Positions 18,758 to 27,581 of a stretch of 64,000 nucleotides of DNA are shown one piece after another. A model generated the notes under the pieces. It made no database searches. It was not told the DNA's origin and worked only from the letters and a program-made list of their open reading frames with translations. The stretch spans positions 1-64,000 of the forward strand of contig WGNE01000010.1 of assembly GCA_016124645.1 (NCBI GenBank). Reading direction: 5' to 3'. The stretch comes from Alphaproteobacteria bacterium. Lineage in GTDB: Bacteria; Pseudomonadota; Alphaproteobacteria; Micavibrionales; UBA2020. Positions within the stretch are counted from its first letter, which is position 1. Each line of letters begins with the position of its first letter. The position numbers and the translations under genes were made by a program.

Positions 18758-20167
18758 ATGTCACGCGCCAAAACGACCCCGCCGTATCCGGCCATCGACC
18801 CCGCCATTCTGGCCGAAACGCAAAGCCTCTATGCAGAGGCCGAGGCGCTGATGCGCAACGGGCAGTCGGAAAAGGCCTTGCCGCTTTATCAGGCGGTTTT
18901 GCTGCACAATCCCTTCAACGCCCCCGCATGGTCGAACATGGGGCTCATCCTGCGCGAGTCCAAAAAGCACGAGGCGGCGCTGATCTGCGCCTGCCGCGCG
19001 CTCGAGCTCGACCCTGAAAACCCCGTTTTGCTCTCCAACCACGCCGGCGCGCTGGTCTCGCTCGACCGCAACGAGGAAGCGCTGAAATCGAGCCGCGTCG
19101 CCGTGGAAAAGGCGCCCGACCATCCGCAAATCCGCATCCAGCACGCCATCGTGCTGCGCGAGACGGGACTGGCGGCGGAAGCGCAGGCGCATTTCGACAT
19201 CGCGCTCGAGATGATGCCGGACGCGCCCAACCTGCGGTGGGAGCGCGCCATCAACCTTCTCATCCTCGGCCGTTTCGCGGAGGGCTGGCCCGCCTTCGAG
19301 GACCGCTGGAACATCGGCAAGATCACCCCGCACGTTTATGACGGCGTGCCGCGCTGGCGGGGCGAAGACGTTTCGGGCAAGACCGTCCTCGTCTATGAGG
19401 AGCAGGGCTATGGCGACACGATGCTTTGCGCGCGCTACCTGCCGCTGCTGAAAGAACGCGGGGCGCGGGTGATCTTCGAAGTGACGCCGCCGTTGCGCAG
19501 GCTGATGGAAGGTCTGCCCGGCATGGATCGCGTCATCGCGCGCGGCGCGCCCGCTGGCGAGACATGCGATTACAACGTGCCGGTCATGAGCCTGCCGGGG
19601 CTGTTCGGGACGGAGGCGTCCTCCATCCCGCCGCCGCTGGAAATCTTCACGCGGGCCTCCCCGCCGCCGGAAGCGGAACGGTTGCTGTCTTTGGGCGCCG
19701 GGCGGTTGAAGGTCGGCATCCTCTGGTCCGGCCGCGCGAATTTCGCGCAGAACCACAAGCGTTCCGTGGCCCTGAAGCGTTTCCTGCCGCTGGCGGAAAT
19801 CCCGGGCGTGCAGCTCTACAGCCTGCAAAAAGGCCCGGGGGAAGAGCAGCTGGCGGGGCGGGGGCTGCGTGGCGTCATCCACGACCTCGGCGCGCAGGTC
19901 GGCGATTTCACGGATACGGCGACGATCGTGCGCGATCTCGACCTCATCGTCATGACGGACAGCGGCCTTGCGCATCTCGCGGGCTCGATGGGGCGGCCGG
20001 TCTGGAACCTTTTGTGCCATCGCCCTTACTGGCTCTACGGGTCGGGGGGGGAGGACTGCCCGTGGTATCCCTCCATGCGCCTGTTCCGCCAGCAGACCCC
20101 CGGCGACTGGGACGGCGTCTTCGCGCGCGTGGCGGCGGCGCTTTCTAGGCTGGCTTCTTCTTCCTGA
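18758..20167 (+). CDS. TPR protein with glycosyltransferase 9-like C-terminal region
   Basis: N-terminal tetratricopeptide pattern; YEEQGYGDTMLCARYLPLLKERGARVIFEV, DLDLIVMTDSGLAHLAGSMGRPVW. Confidence 0.8.
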   Translation: MSRAKTTPPYPAIDPAILAETQSLYAEAEALMRNGQSEKALPLYQAVLLHNPFNAPAWSNMGLILRESKKHEAALICACRALELDPENPVLLSNHAGALVSLDRNEEALKSSRVAVEKAPDHPQIRIQHAIVLRETGLAAEAQAHFDIALEMMPDAPNLRWERAINLLILGRFAEGWPAFEDRWNIGKITPHVYDGVPRWRGEDVSGKTVLVYEEQGYGDTMLCARYLPLLKERGARVIFEVTPPLRRLMEGLPGMDRVIARGAPAGETCDYNVPVMSLPGLFGTEASSIPPPLEIFTRASPPPEAERLLSLGAGRLKVGILWSGRANFAQNHKRSVALKRFLPLAEIPGVQLYSLQKGPGEEQLAGRGLRGVIHDLGAQVGDFTDTATIVRDLDLIVMTDSGLAHLAGSMGRPVWNLLCHRPYWLYGSGGEDCPWYPSMRLFRQQTPGDWDGVFARVAAALSRLASSS

Positions 20168-20945
20168 ACGGATACATCATCTGCGCCCAGAACCCCGGCG
20201 GGATTTCCTCCTTATACAGGCCGAATTTTTGCGGCAGTTTTCCTTTCGGCATGTAATAGGTGCCGAAGATACGGTCGATCCACGGGAAAAGCCCGGCGAA
20301 GTTCTTGTCCAGTCCTTCCTCCTGCGAGGTATGGTGCCAGCGGTGAAAGCGCGGGCTGGCGATGATATTGCCCAGCCAGCCGAATCCCCATGTCACGTTC
20401 GCGTGCAGCAACAGGCCGTAAAAGGAAAGAAAGGGGATATAGGCGACGATGTCCGGCGGGTTGAAGCCGACGCCGAGGAGAGCCACGGCCTCTATCCAGC
20501 GCGTCAGCCATGTATTGACGGGATGCACGCGCACGGAGGACAGCCAGTCCAGTTCCTCCGACCCGTGGTGCACGGCATGGAATTTCCACAGCTTGCGGCC
20601 GTGAAAGAAGCGGTGCATCCAGTACCCCATCATATCCGCGCAGACGAGCAAAAGGATGATTTGCACCGGCGTCGAAAAATGAGTGGTGATCCACGTTTCG
20701 CGCGTCGCGAAAAGCTGCTTGAGCATTCTCGGCTTCGTGTGGAAGGCGATGGATAAAACAATCACGGTGCCCGCGAATGTCGTCGATTTGACGACCAGCG
20801 GCGTGAAAAGCCAGTAGATGAGGTCGGTTTTGAAACCCTTGCGGATGCGCTTTTGCTTTTTGTCGGCGGCGAAAAACCGCTCCAGCACCGAAAAAACCAG
20901 CGAAAGCAGCAGGAAAGCGATGATCAGGCCGGCGAGTTTGCCCAT
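20145..20945 (-). CDS. sterol desaturase / fatty acid hydroxylase family protein
   Basis: HRFFHGRKLWKFHAVHHGSEELDW, HANVTWGF, RFHRWHHTSQEEGLDKNFAGLFPWIDRIFGTYY histidine boxes. Confidence 0.9.
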   Translation of the reverse strand: MGKLAGLIIAFLLLSLVFSVLERFFAADKKQKRIRKGFKTDLIYWLFTPLVVKSTTFAGTVIVLSIAFHTKPRMLKQLFATRETWITTHFSTPVQIILLLVCADMMGYWMHRFFHGRKLWKFHAVHHGSEELDWLSSVRVHPVNTWLTRWIEAVALLGVGFNPPDIVAYIPFLSFYGLLLHANVTWGFGWLGNIIASPRFHRWHHTSQEEGLDKNFAGLFPWIDRIFGTYYMPKGKLPQKFGLYKEEIPPGFWAQMMYPFRKKKPA

Positions 20946-21038
20946 GTCGGTCCCCCTTGAAACAATCCCGTATGTTTCTTCTACCGGCCTTGCGGACCGC
21001 GCCCTGCGCGGAAAGAAATATTATTTTCTCAAGGCACG

Positions 21039-22073
21039 TCAGCCCTGATAGGGCACGTCATCCTCGCTGTACTGGGTGCAAAGGATGGTATAGGCGGCCT
21101 TGATGTCGGGCATGGCGCGCTCGACGGCGGCTTCGCCTTCGGCGATGAGCTCTTCCGCGCGGTCGAATTCCATCAGCCCGATATGGCCGATGCGCGGCAC
21201 GATGAGAACGTCCGGCGGGTCGCCCGCAAGGCGTGAGCGGGCGAGGCGGTCCTGCACGATGTTGAGCGCGGAAACCATGACGCCGAAGATGCTGGGCCCG
21301 CCCTGTTCGCGGCGGAAGACGCGCTGCATGAGGCCTTGCTTCTTCACGTCCTCGACCTGCTGCGGCGCCTCGAAGTTCAGAAGGTCGAAGCCCGCAACGG
21401 TCGGGATGGTTTCGCCCGGCCGCTTGACCTTGCCGATGATGTCGCCGCTGACGTTGACCGCGATGGTCATGCGCGCGCCGTTGGCGGTGCAGGCGGAAAC
21501 CGGCACGGGGTTGACCAGCGCGCCGTCGATGAGCCAGCGGTTGTTCATATAGACCGGCGGAAAGATGCCGGGCAGGGAGAAGGAGGCGCGCATCACGTCC
21601 ACCAGCGGGCCGCGGCGCAGCCAGACCTCGTGACCGGTCACGAGGTCGGCGGTGATGGCGATGAAGGGGCTGGGCAGGTCTTCGACCTTGACGTCGCCGA
21701 AGTTGTCGAGCATCAGCTTCACGAGACGCTCACCGCCGATAAGGCCGCTGCTCTTGACGCGAAAATCGAGATAGGAAAGCACCTTGAACTTGGTCAGGGA
21801 ATAGGCCCATTCCTCCACCGCGTCCAGCCGGTTGGCCAGATAGGCGCCGCCGATGAGCGCGCCCATGGAAGAGCCCGCGATGACCGTCGGCTCGATGCCG
21901 TGACGTTTCAGGGCGCGCACGACGCCGAGGTGGGCGAAACCGCGGGCGAGGCCGCTGCCGAGCGCCAGCCCGATTTTGGGCGGGGTGGCCATTTGCATGT
22001 CAGAGCGATCCTGAGCGCGCAAGCCAAGGCTGGCTGGCGTGACCTCAGGTCCTTTTTTATCCTTGCCGAACAT
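21039..22073 (-). CDS. patatin-like phospholipase family protein
   Basis: GLALGSGLARGFAHLGVVRAL, VIAGSSMGALIGGAY (GxSxG), WLIDGALVNPVPVSA (DGA). Confidence 0.9.
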   Translation of the reverse strand: MFGKDKKGPEVTPASLGLRAQDRSDMQMATPPKIGLALGSGLARGFAHLGVVRALKRHGIEPTVIAGSSMGALIGGAYLANRLDAVEEWAYSLTKFKVLSYLDFRVKSSGLIGGERLVKLMLDNFGDVKVEDLPSPFIAITADLVTGHEVWLRRGPLVDVMRASFSLPGIFPPVYMNNRWLIDGALVNPVPVSACTANGARMTIAVNVSGDIIGKVKRPGETIPTVAGFDLLNFEAPQQVEDVKKQGLMQRVFRREQGGPSIFGVMVSALNIVQDRLARSRLAGDPPDVLIVPRIGHIGLMEFDRAEELIAEGEAAVERAMPDIKAAYTILCTQYSEDDVPYQG

Positions 22074-22198
22074 TGAACCCCATTGATTTTTAGTATTATG
22101 TTTATTATTTACACAGGGCGGATTAAAGACTAAACTCCATCCTCACTATAGTATAGCAGGAATTTCTAAAGTATTAACAAAATGATGCAAGGCCGCCT

Positions 22199-23980
22199 GT
22201 GACCAAAGCCGCAACCGCCGACAAGACCGCCCCGGAAATCTCTGCTTCGCTGCCGCTGATGCTGCGGATGTTCAAGACCTATGTCCGCCCGCGGCTGAAA
22301 ACCATCGCTTTCGCCATGGTCCTGATGATGATTTCCGCCGCCATGACGGGCATCATGGCCAAGCTGATGGAACCGGTCATCGACAAGGTCTTTGCCGACA
22401 AGGACGCCGCCATGCTCTGGCCCGTGGCGCTGGGGGTTCTGGCGGTTTTCACTTTGCGCGGTGCAGCAAACTACGGCCAGAACGTGCTGATGAACATGCT
22501 GGGCCAGCGCATCGTCAGCGACATGCAGCAGGATCTTTTCGCGCATCTGGTCTATGCGGACCTCGCCTTTTTGCAAAAGGAATACAGCGGCCAGCTCATC
22601 TCGCGCTTTCTGTCGGACATCAACACCATCCGCATGGCGGCCGTGCAAAGCCTGACCGGCATCGGCAAGAACCTTTTCACCGTGGTCTTCCTCATCATCG
22701 TGATGTTCATGCAGGACTGGAAGCTGGCGGCGTCCTCGCTCTTCGTCTTTCCGGCGGCGGCGTGGTCGGTTTCGCTGCTCGGCAAGAAGCTGCGCAAGGT
22801 CTCGGCCAGCACGCAGGTCAGCATGGGCGATTTTTCGAGCGCGCTGGGGCAGGCCTTTCAGGGTGCGCGCCACATCAAGTCCTACGGCATGGAAGAGCAT
22901 GAGAAGCTGCGCGTGTTCAGCTACATCAACCGCGTCTGCAAGCTCATGAACCGCTCCTACCGCTTTTCCGCCATCGCCACCCCGGTGGGAGAGGTCTTGA
23001 GCGGCGTCGCCATCGTCACCATCATCGTCTATGGCGGGCACGAGGTGATTACCGGCGGCAGCACGGCGGGCAAGCTGTTTTCCTTCATCACCGCTTTCCT
23101 GCTGGCCTTCGAGCCGATGAAGCGTCTCGCCCAGCTCAACAACTCGATGCAGATGGGGCTTGCGGGCATGGAGCGCCTGTTCTCCCTGCTCGACATGAAG
23201 CCCGAAATCACCGACAAGCCGGGCGCGAAAGACCTGGCGCTGAAGGATTCCACGGTCCGTTTCGACGACGTGGTCTTCGCCTACCCGGACGGCACGCTGG
23301 CCCTCAACGGTCTTTCGTTTACCGCGCCCACCGGCAAGACGGTGGCGCTGGTGGGCGAGAGCGGGGCGGGCAAATCGACCATCCTCAACCTCATCCCGCG
23401 CTTTTACGACGTCAGCGAGGGCGCGGTGCTGGTGGACGGGCAGGACGTGCGCGACGTGACCATGAGAAGCCTGCGCGCCAACATGGCGCTGGTCAGTCAG
23501 GAGGTCGCCATCTTCACCGATACGCTGCGCGAGAACATCGCCTACGGCAGGCCCGACGCGACGGAGGAGGAGATCATCGCCGCCGCCAAGCTGGCCGCCG
23601 CGCATGACTTCATCATGGAACAGCCGCAGGGCTACGACACCCGCGTTGGCGAGCAGGGAGTGAAGCTTTCGGGCGGGCAGCGCCAGCGCATCTCCATCGC
23701 GCGCGCCATGCTGCGCAACGCGCCCATCCTGCTGCTGGACGAGGCGACCTCCGCCCTCGACGCCAATTCCGAGCGGCTGGTGCAAAGCGCCATCGACCGG
23801 CTGCAAAAGGGCCGCACGACCATCGTCGTCGCTCACCGGCTTTCGACCATCATGGACGCGGACATCATCTACGTCATGTCGCAGGGCAGGGTCGTGGAAA
23901 GCGGATCGCACGACGCATTGCTGAAAAGCGGCGGCGCCTATGCGCGGCTCTACGGCACGTTGATGCGGGAAACGGCGTGA
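22199..23980 (+). CDS. ABC transporter, ATP-binding/permease (MsbA-like)
   Basis: TM domain plus ALVGESGAGKSTILNLIPRFYD, SGGQRQRISIARAMLRNAPILLLDEATSALD. Confidence 0.93.
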   Translation: MTKAATADKTAPEISASLPLMLRMFKTYVRPRLKTIAFAMVLMMISAAMTGIMAKLMEPVIDKVFADKDAAMLWPVALGVLAVFTLRGAANYGQNVLMNMLGQRIVSDMQQDLFAHLVYADLAFLQKEYSGQLISRFLSDINTIRMAAVQSLTGIGKNLFTVVFLIIVMFMQDWKLAASSLFVFPAAAWSVSLLGKKLRKVSASTQVSMGDFSSALGQAFQGARHIKSYGMEEHEKLRVFSYINRVCKLMNRSYRFSAIATPVGEVLSGVAIVTIIVYGGHEVITGGSTAGKLFSFITAFLLAFEPMKRLAQLNNSMQMGLAGMERLFSLLDMKPEITDKPGAKDLALKDSTVRFDDVVFAYPDGTLALNGLSFTAPTGKTVALVGESGAGKSTILNLIPRFYDVSEGAVLVDGQDVRDVTMRSLRANMALVSQEVAIFTDTLRENIAYGRPDATEEEIIAAAKLAAAHDFIMEQPQGYDTRVGEQGVKLSGGQRQRISIARAMLRNAPILLLDEATSALDANSERLVQSAIDRLQKGRTTIVVAHRLSTIMDADIIYVMSQGRVVESGSHDALLKSGGAYARLYGTLMRETA

Positions 23981-23984
23981 CGTC

Positions 23985-24869
23985 ATGATCATCGTATTTC
24001 GCGTGCTGGGCATCGCCGCCGCTTTTTATCTGGTCGTGCTGGCGCTGGTCTATATATTCCAGCGGCAAATGCTCTACTTCCCCGACAAGCGCGCGCTGCC
24101 CGCACTGGCGAAGGACAACGCGCTGGGCATGGAAACGGTCGAGACGAAGACCGCCGATGGGCTGAAGCTCAAGGCATGGTTCGCCCCGCCGCGCGACAAG
24201 GACGGCGAGATCATCGTCATGTACCACGGCAACGCGGGCAATGCGGCCGACCGTGCGGGCAAGGCGAAGGTCTTCATCGACCAAGGCTATGGCGTCTATC
24301 TTTGCGAATACCGCGGCTACGGCGGCAACCCCGGCAGCCCGACGGAGCGGGGGCTCTATGCGGACGGGCGCTCGGCCCTTGCGTGGCTGGAGGACCATGG
24401 CTACAGCCCCTCGCATTTCATCATCTACGGCGAAAGCCTCGGCACGGGCGTCGCGGTGCAGATGGCGCTTGAAATGCAGCCGAAGCTGCTGGTGCTGGAA
24501 GCGCCCTTCAGCAGCGCGGTCGAGGTGGGACAGGCGCATTACCCCTTCCTGCCCGTCGATACGCTGATGAAGGACCGCTATGACAGCATCGCCAAGATCG
24601 GCAAGGTCAAATCCTCGCTGCTCATCGTCCACGGGGACGAGGACGCGGTCATTCCCATCGCCCTGTCGCACCGCCTGTTCGAGGCCGCGAACCACACCAA
24701 GGAATTTTCCTCCGTGCATGAAGGCACCCATGTGGATCTTTACGAGCGCCATGCGGGCAATATCGTCCTCGACTGGCTGAAGGCGCAGTTGAAGCTTATG
24801 AAACCGAAAGACGATGAAGCGGCGCAAGCGCAGGGCAAAAAAGCCCGGACCGGGGGAGGCGCGAAATGA
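23985..24869 (+). CDS. alpha/beta hydrolase (Bem46/ABHD13-like)
   Basis: YHGNAGNAADRAGKAKVFIDQGYGVYLCEYRGYGGNPGSPTERGLYADGRSAL, IYGESLGTGVAV, VHGDEDAVIP. Confidence 0.88.
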   Translation: MIIVFRVLGIAAAFYLVVLALVYIFQRQMLYFPDKRALPALAKDNALGMETVETKTADGLKLKAWFAPPRDKDGEIIVMYHGNAGNAADRAGKAKVFIDQGYGVYLCEYRGYGGNPGSPTERGLYADGRSALAWLEDHGYSPSHFIIYGESLGTGVAVQMALEMQPKLLVLEAPFSSAVEVGQAHYPFLPVDTLMKDRYDSIAKIGKVKSSLLIVHGDEDAVIPIALSHRLFEAANHTKEFSSVHEGTHVDLYERHAGNIVLDWLKAQLKLMKPKDDEAAQAQGKKARTGGGAK

Positions 24870-25876
24870 CGCCGCCGAACACGCAGCCGCGCACCAAAAA
24901 GGCCATGCAGAACCTGCCGCAGCAGGCGCGTGAGGCCGCCGCATGGGTGGCGTCGCAGGCGGAGCATATCGCCATCCGTCACGACCGCATAGAGGATTAT
25001 GCGGCAGACCTGCTTTCGCGCTATGACATCATCACCGCGCTCGACGCGGAAACGCATTTCATCTCCGAGGCCTCGCCCGCCGCGACCGCCGCCTTCGTCC
25101 TCGCGCTCGACAGCGTGAACTTCGGCTCGGGCTATTTCTATCTGGCGAAGCAGGAAGGGGTGGAACTGGAATATGAAACGGTGGCCGCCGGGCTGAAGAC
25201 CGCTTTCCTCGTCGGGCGCATGAACACGCCGGAAAAATGGGGCCGGGCCACGGCGGAGGAATGCCACGATATTTTCGCCATCCCCGCCGGGCTCAACCCC
25301 GCGCTTGATCGGCTGATGGCGCTTTTCGCCGAACACCTGCAGGACAGCGGGCGCATGGTCGTTTCGCAATGCGGCGGTGACGTGCTGGAACTGCTGGCCG
25401 CGTCCAAGGGTTCCGCCGCGCGGCTGGCGGGCATCGTCGCCGGCTGGACGGGGTTCGAGGACAAGGCGGTCTATAAAGGTCGCGAAATTCCCTTTTACAA
25501 GCGCGCGCAGATACTGGCGGCGGATATGCATCTCGCTTTCCACGGCAAGCCGCCCGCGGCTTTTGCTGATTTAGACGCGCTTACCAACTTCCCCGACAAC
25601 ATGGTGCCGCATGTGCTGCGCTGCGACGGCATCCTCGAATACAGCCCCGCGCTGGCGGCGGCGATCGACGCGGGGCGGATGCTGGAAGCGGGCAGCGACG
25701 AAGAAACCGAGCTGCGCGCCCACGGCATTCACGCCGTCGAGCTTTTGAAGGAAGCGGCATTGCGGCAGGGGCGGGAGGTGACGTCCATGAACATCGACCA
25801 CATCCTGTGGAACCGCGGTTACGAACCCGACATCTACGCAAGGCCCAGCCACCGCACGATGACGGACTGCTATTAA
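24866..25876 (+). CDS. queuosine salvage family protein (DUF2419 / Qng1-like)
   Basis: GREIPFYKRAQILAADMHLAFHG...DLDALTNFPDNMVPHVLRCDGILEYSPALAAAIDAGRMLEAGSDEETELRAHGIHAVELLKE matches my memory of the Q salvage family. Confidence 0.78.
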   Translation: MTPPNTQPRTKKAMQNLPQQAREAAAWVASQAEHIAIRHDRIEDYAADLLSRYDIITALDAETHFISEASPAATAAFVLALDSVNFGSGYFYLAKQEGVELEYETVAAGLKTAFLVGRMNTPEKWGRATAEECHDIFAIPAGLNPALDRLMALFAEHLQDSGRMVVSQCGGDVLELLAASKGSAARLAGIVAGWTGFEDKAVYKGREIPFYKRAQILAADMHLAFHGKPPAAFADLDALTNFPDNMVPHVLRCDGILEYSPALAAAIDAGRMLEAGSDEETELRAHGIHAVELLKEAALRQGREVTSMNIDHILWNRGYEPDIYARPSHRTMTDCY

Positions 25877-25893
25877 ATTCTCTGAAGAATCTT

Positions 25894-25969
25894 CGTCATG
25901 CCCGTTTTGCGCGGGCATCCGGTTTGCGGCGCCAATAAAACCGGACCCCCGCGCAAGGCGGGGGTCGCG
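25894..25969. repeat. Element A: paired inverted hairpin repeat (REPIN/MITE-like), empty
   Basis: CGTCATGCCCGTTTTGCGCGGGCATCCGG (25894-25922), 18-nt spacer, CCGGACCCCCGCGCAAGGCGGGGGTCGCG (25941-25969). Confidence 0.85.
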
Positions 25970-26003
25970 TTTGTATCAGGATGAATGACAGGCGAAAAGC
26001 GGC

Positions 26004-27320
26004 CTAGCGCTTGTCAACCGGCACGTAGTCGCGGGCGACGGGGCCGGTGTAGAGCTGGCGCGGGCGGCCGATTTTCTGGGTCGGCTCCTCGATCATCTCT
26101 TTCCACTGGGCGATCCAGCCGACGGTGCGCGCCACGGCGAAAAGCACCGTGAACATGGAGGTCGGGAAGCCCATGGCCTTCAGGATGATGCCGGAATAGA
26201 AATCCACGTTGGGGTAAAGCTTTTTCTCGATGAAGTAGGGGTCGCTGAGCGCGATTTTCTCCAGCTCCATCGCCACGTCCAGCAGCGGATCCTGGATGCC
26301 CAGCTCGCCCAGCACTTCGTAGCAGGTGTCGCGCATGATCTGCGCGCGCGGGTCGTAGTTTTTGTAGACGCGGTGGCCGAAGCCCATCAGGCGGAAGGGG
26401 TCGTTCTTGTCCTTCGCGCGGGCGACGAATTCGGGGATGCGGCTCTTGTCGCCGATCTCGCCCAGCATTTTCAGCACGGCCTCGTTCGCGCCGCCATGCG
26501 CCGGGCCCCAGAGCGAGGCGATGCCGGAAGCGATGCAGGCGAAGGGGTTCGCGCGCGAGGAACCCGCGAGGCGCACGGTGGAGGTGGAGGCATTCTGCTC
26601 GTGGTCCGCGTGCAGGATGAGGATGCGGTCCATCGCGCGGGCCATGACAGGGCTGATCTTGTAGGGCTCGCTCGGCACGGCGAAGGTCATGTAGAGGAAG
26701 TTCTCCGCATAGCCGAGGTCGTTGCGCGGATACATGAAGGGCTGGCCGATGGAGTATTTGTAAACCATGGCGGCGATGGTCGGCACTTTCGCGATGAGGC
26801 GGAAGGCCGCGATCTCGCGCTGCTTTTCATCGTCGATGTTCAGGGAGTCGTGGTAGAAGGCGGACAGCGCGCCGATGGTGCCGACCATGACGGCCATCGG
26901 GTGGCTGTCGCGGCGGAAACCGCGGAAGAAGAACTGCATCTGCTCATGCACCATCGTGTGGATGGTGATCATGTGGTGGAAGTCGTCGTATTCCTGTTTG
27001 TTCGGCAGCTCGCCGTTCAGCAGCAGGTAGCAGACTTCGAGGAAGCTGCTCTTCTCGGCCAGTTCCTTGATGGAATAGCCGCGGTGCAACAGCACGCCCT
27101 GATCGCCGTCGATGAAAGTCAGGCCGCTTTCGCAAGCGGCCGTCGAGGTGAAGCCGGGGTCGTAGGTGAACATGCCGGTTTCGCCGTAAAGCTTGCGGAT
27201 GTCGATGACGCGCGGCCCGGTCGAACCGTCAAGCACCGGAAACTCGTATTGCTTTCCCGTGGCGTTGTCGGTGAGGGTGACGGTTTGCTGGGCGTTTTCT
27301 TGCGGTGCTGCGTTGCTCAT
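26004..27320 (-). CDS. gltA: citrate synthase
   Basis: [64 protein letters not shown]. Confidence 0.96.
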   Translation of the reverse strand: MSNAAPQENAQQTVTLTDNATGKQYEFPVLDGSTGPRVIDIRKLYGETGMFTYDPGFTSTAACESGLTFIDGDQGVLLHRGYSIKELAEKSSFLEVCYLLLNGELPNKQEYDDFHHMITIHTMVHEQMQFFFRGFRRDSHPMAVMVGTIGALSAFYHDSLNIDDEKQREIAAFRLIAKVPTIAAMVYKYSIGQPFMYPRNDLGYAENFLYMTFAVPSEPYKISPVMARAMDRILILHADHEQNASTSTVRLAGSSRANPFACIASGIASLWGPAHGGANEAVLKMLGEIGDKSRIPEFVARAKDKNDPFRLMGFGHRVYKNYDPRAQIMRDTCYEVLGELGIQDPLLDVAMELEKIALSDPYFIEKKLYPNVDFYSGIILKAMGFPTSMFTVLFAVARTVGWIAQWKEMIEEPTQKIGRPRQLYTGPVARDYVPVDKR

Positions 27321-27531
27321 TTGATGCCTCGGGATATAAAAATGTTCACAGTTCTTTTGACTGAGCCCATCATATGTGACGCGGTCAAAGATATCAATGA
27401 CTTGATGGTGCGGCGCACCATTATATAAGTGTAAATAGGCGTAATATGTTTAAAAACAAGGAAAAACGCGAAGAAATCCCATAATGGGGCATATGTGCCG
27501 CCGCCGTTTTCGCGCGCCCGGAAAGTAAGAA

Positions 27532-27557
27532 CGCCGCGGCTTTTTCAAACCGCGGCG
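27532..27557 (-). terminator. possible intrinsic terminator of the downstream acyl-CoA dehydrogenase gene
   Basis: CGCCGCGG-ctttttcaaa-CCGCGGCG 8-bp stem just past the stop at 27582; T tract weak. Confidence 0.4.
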
Positions 27558-27581
27558 CCCTGTCCTGGGTAATCAGGTTGG

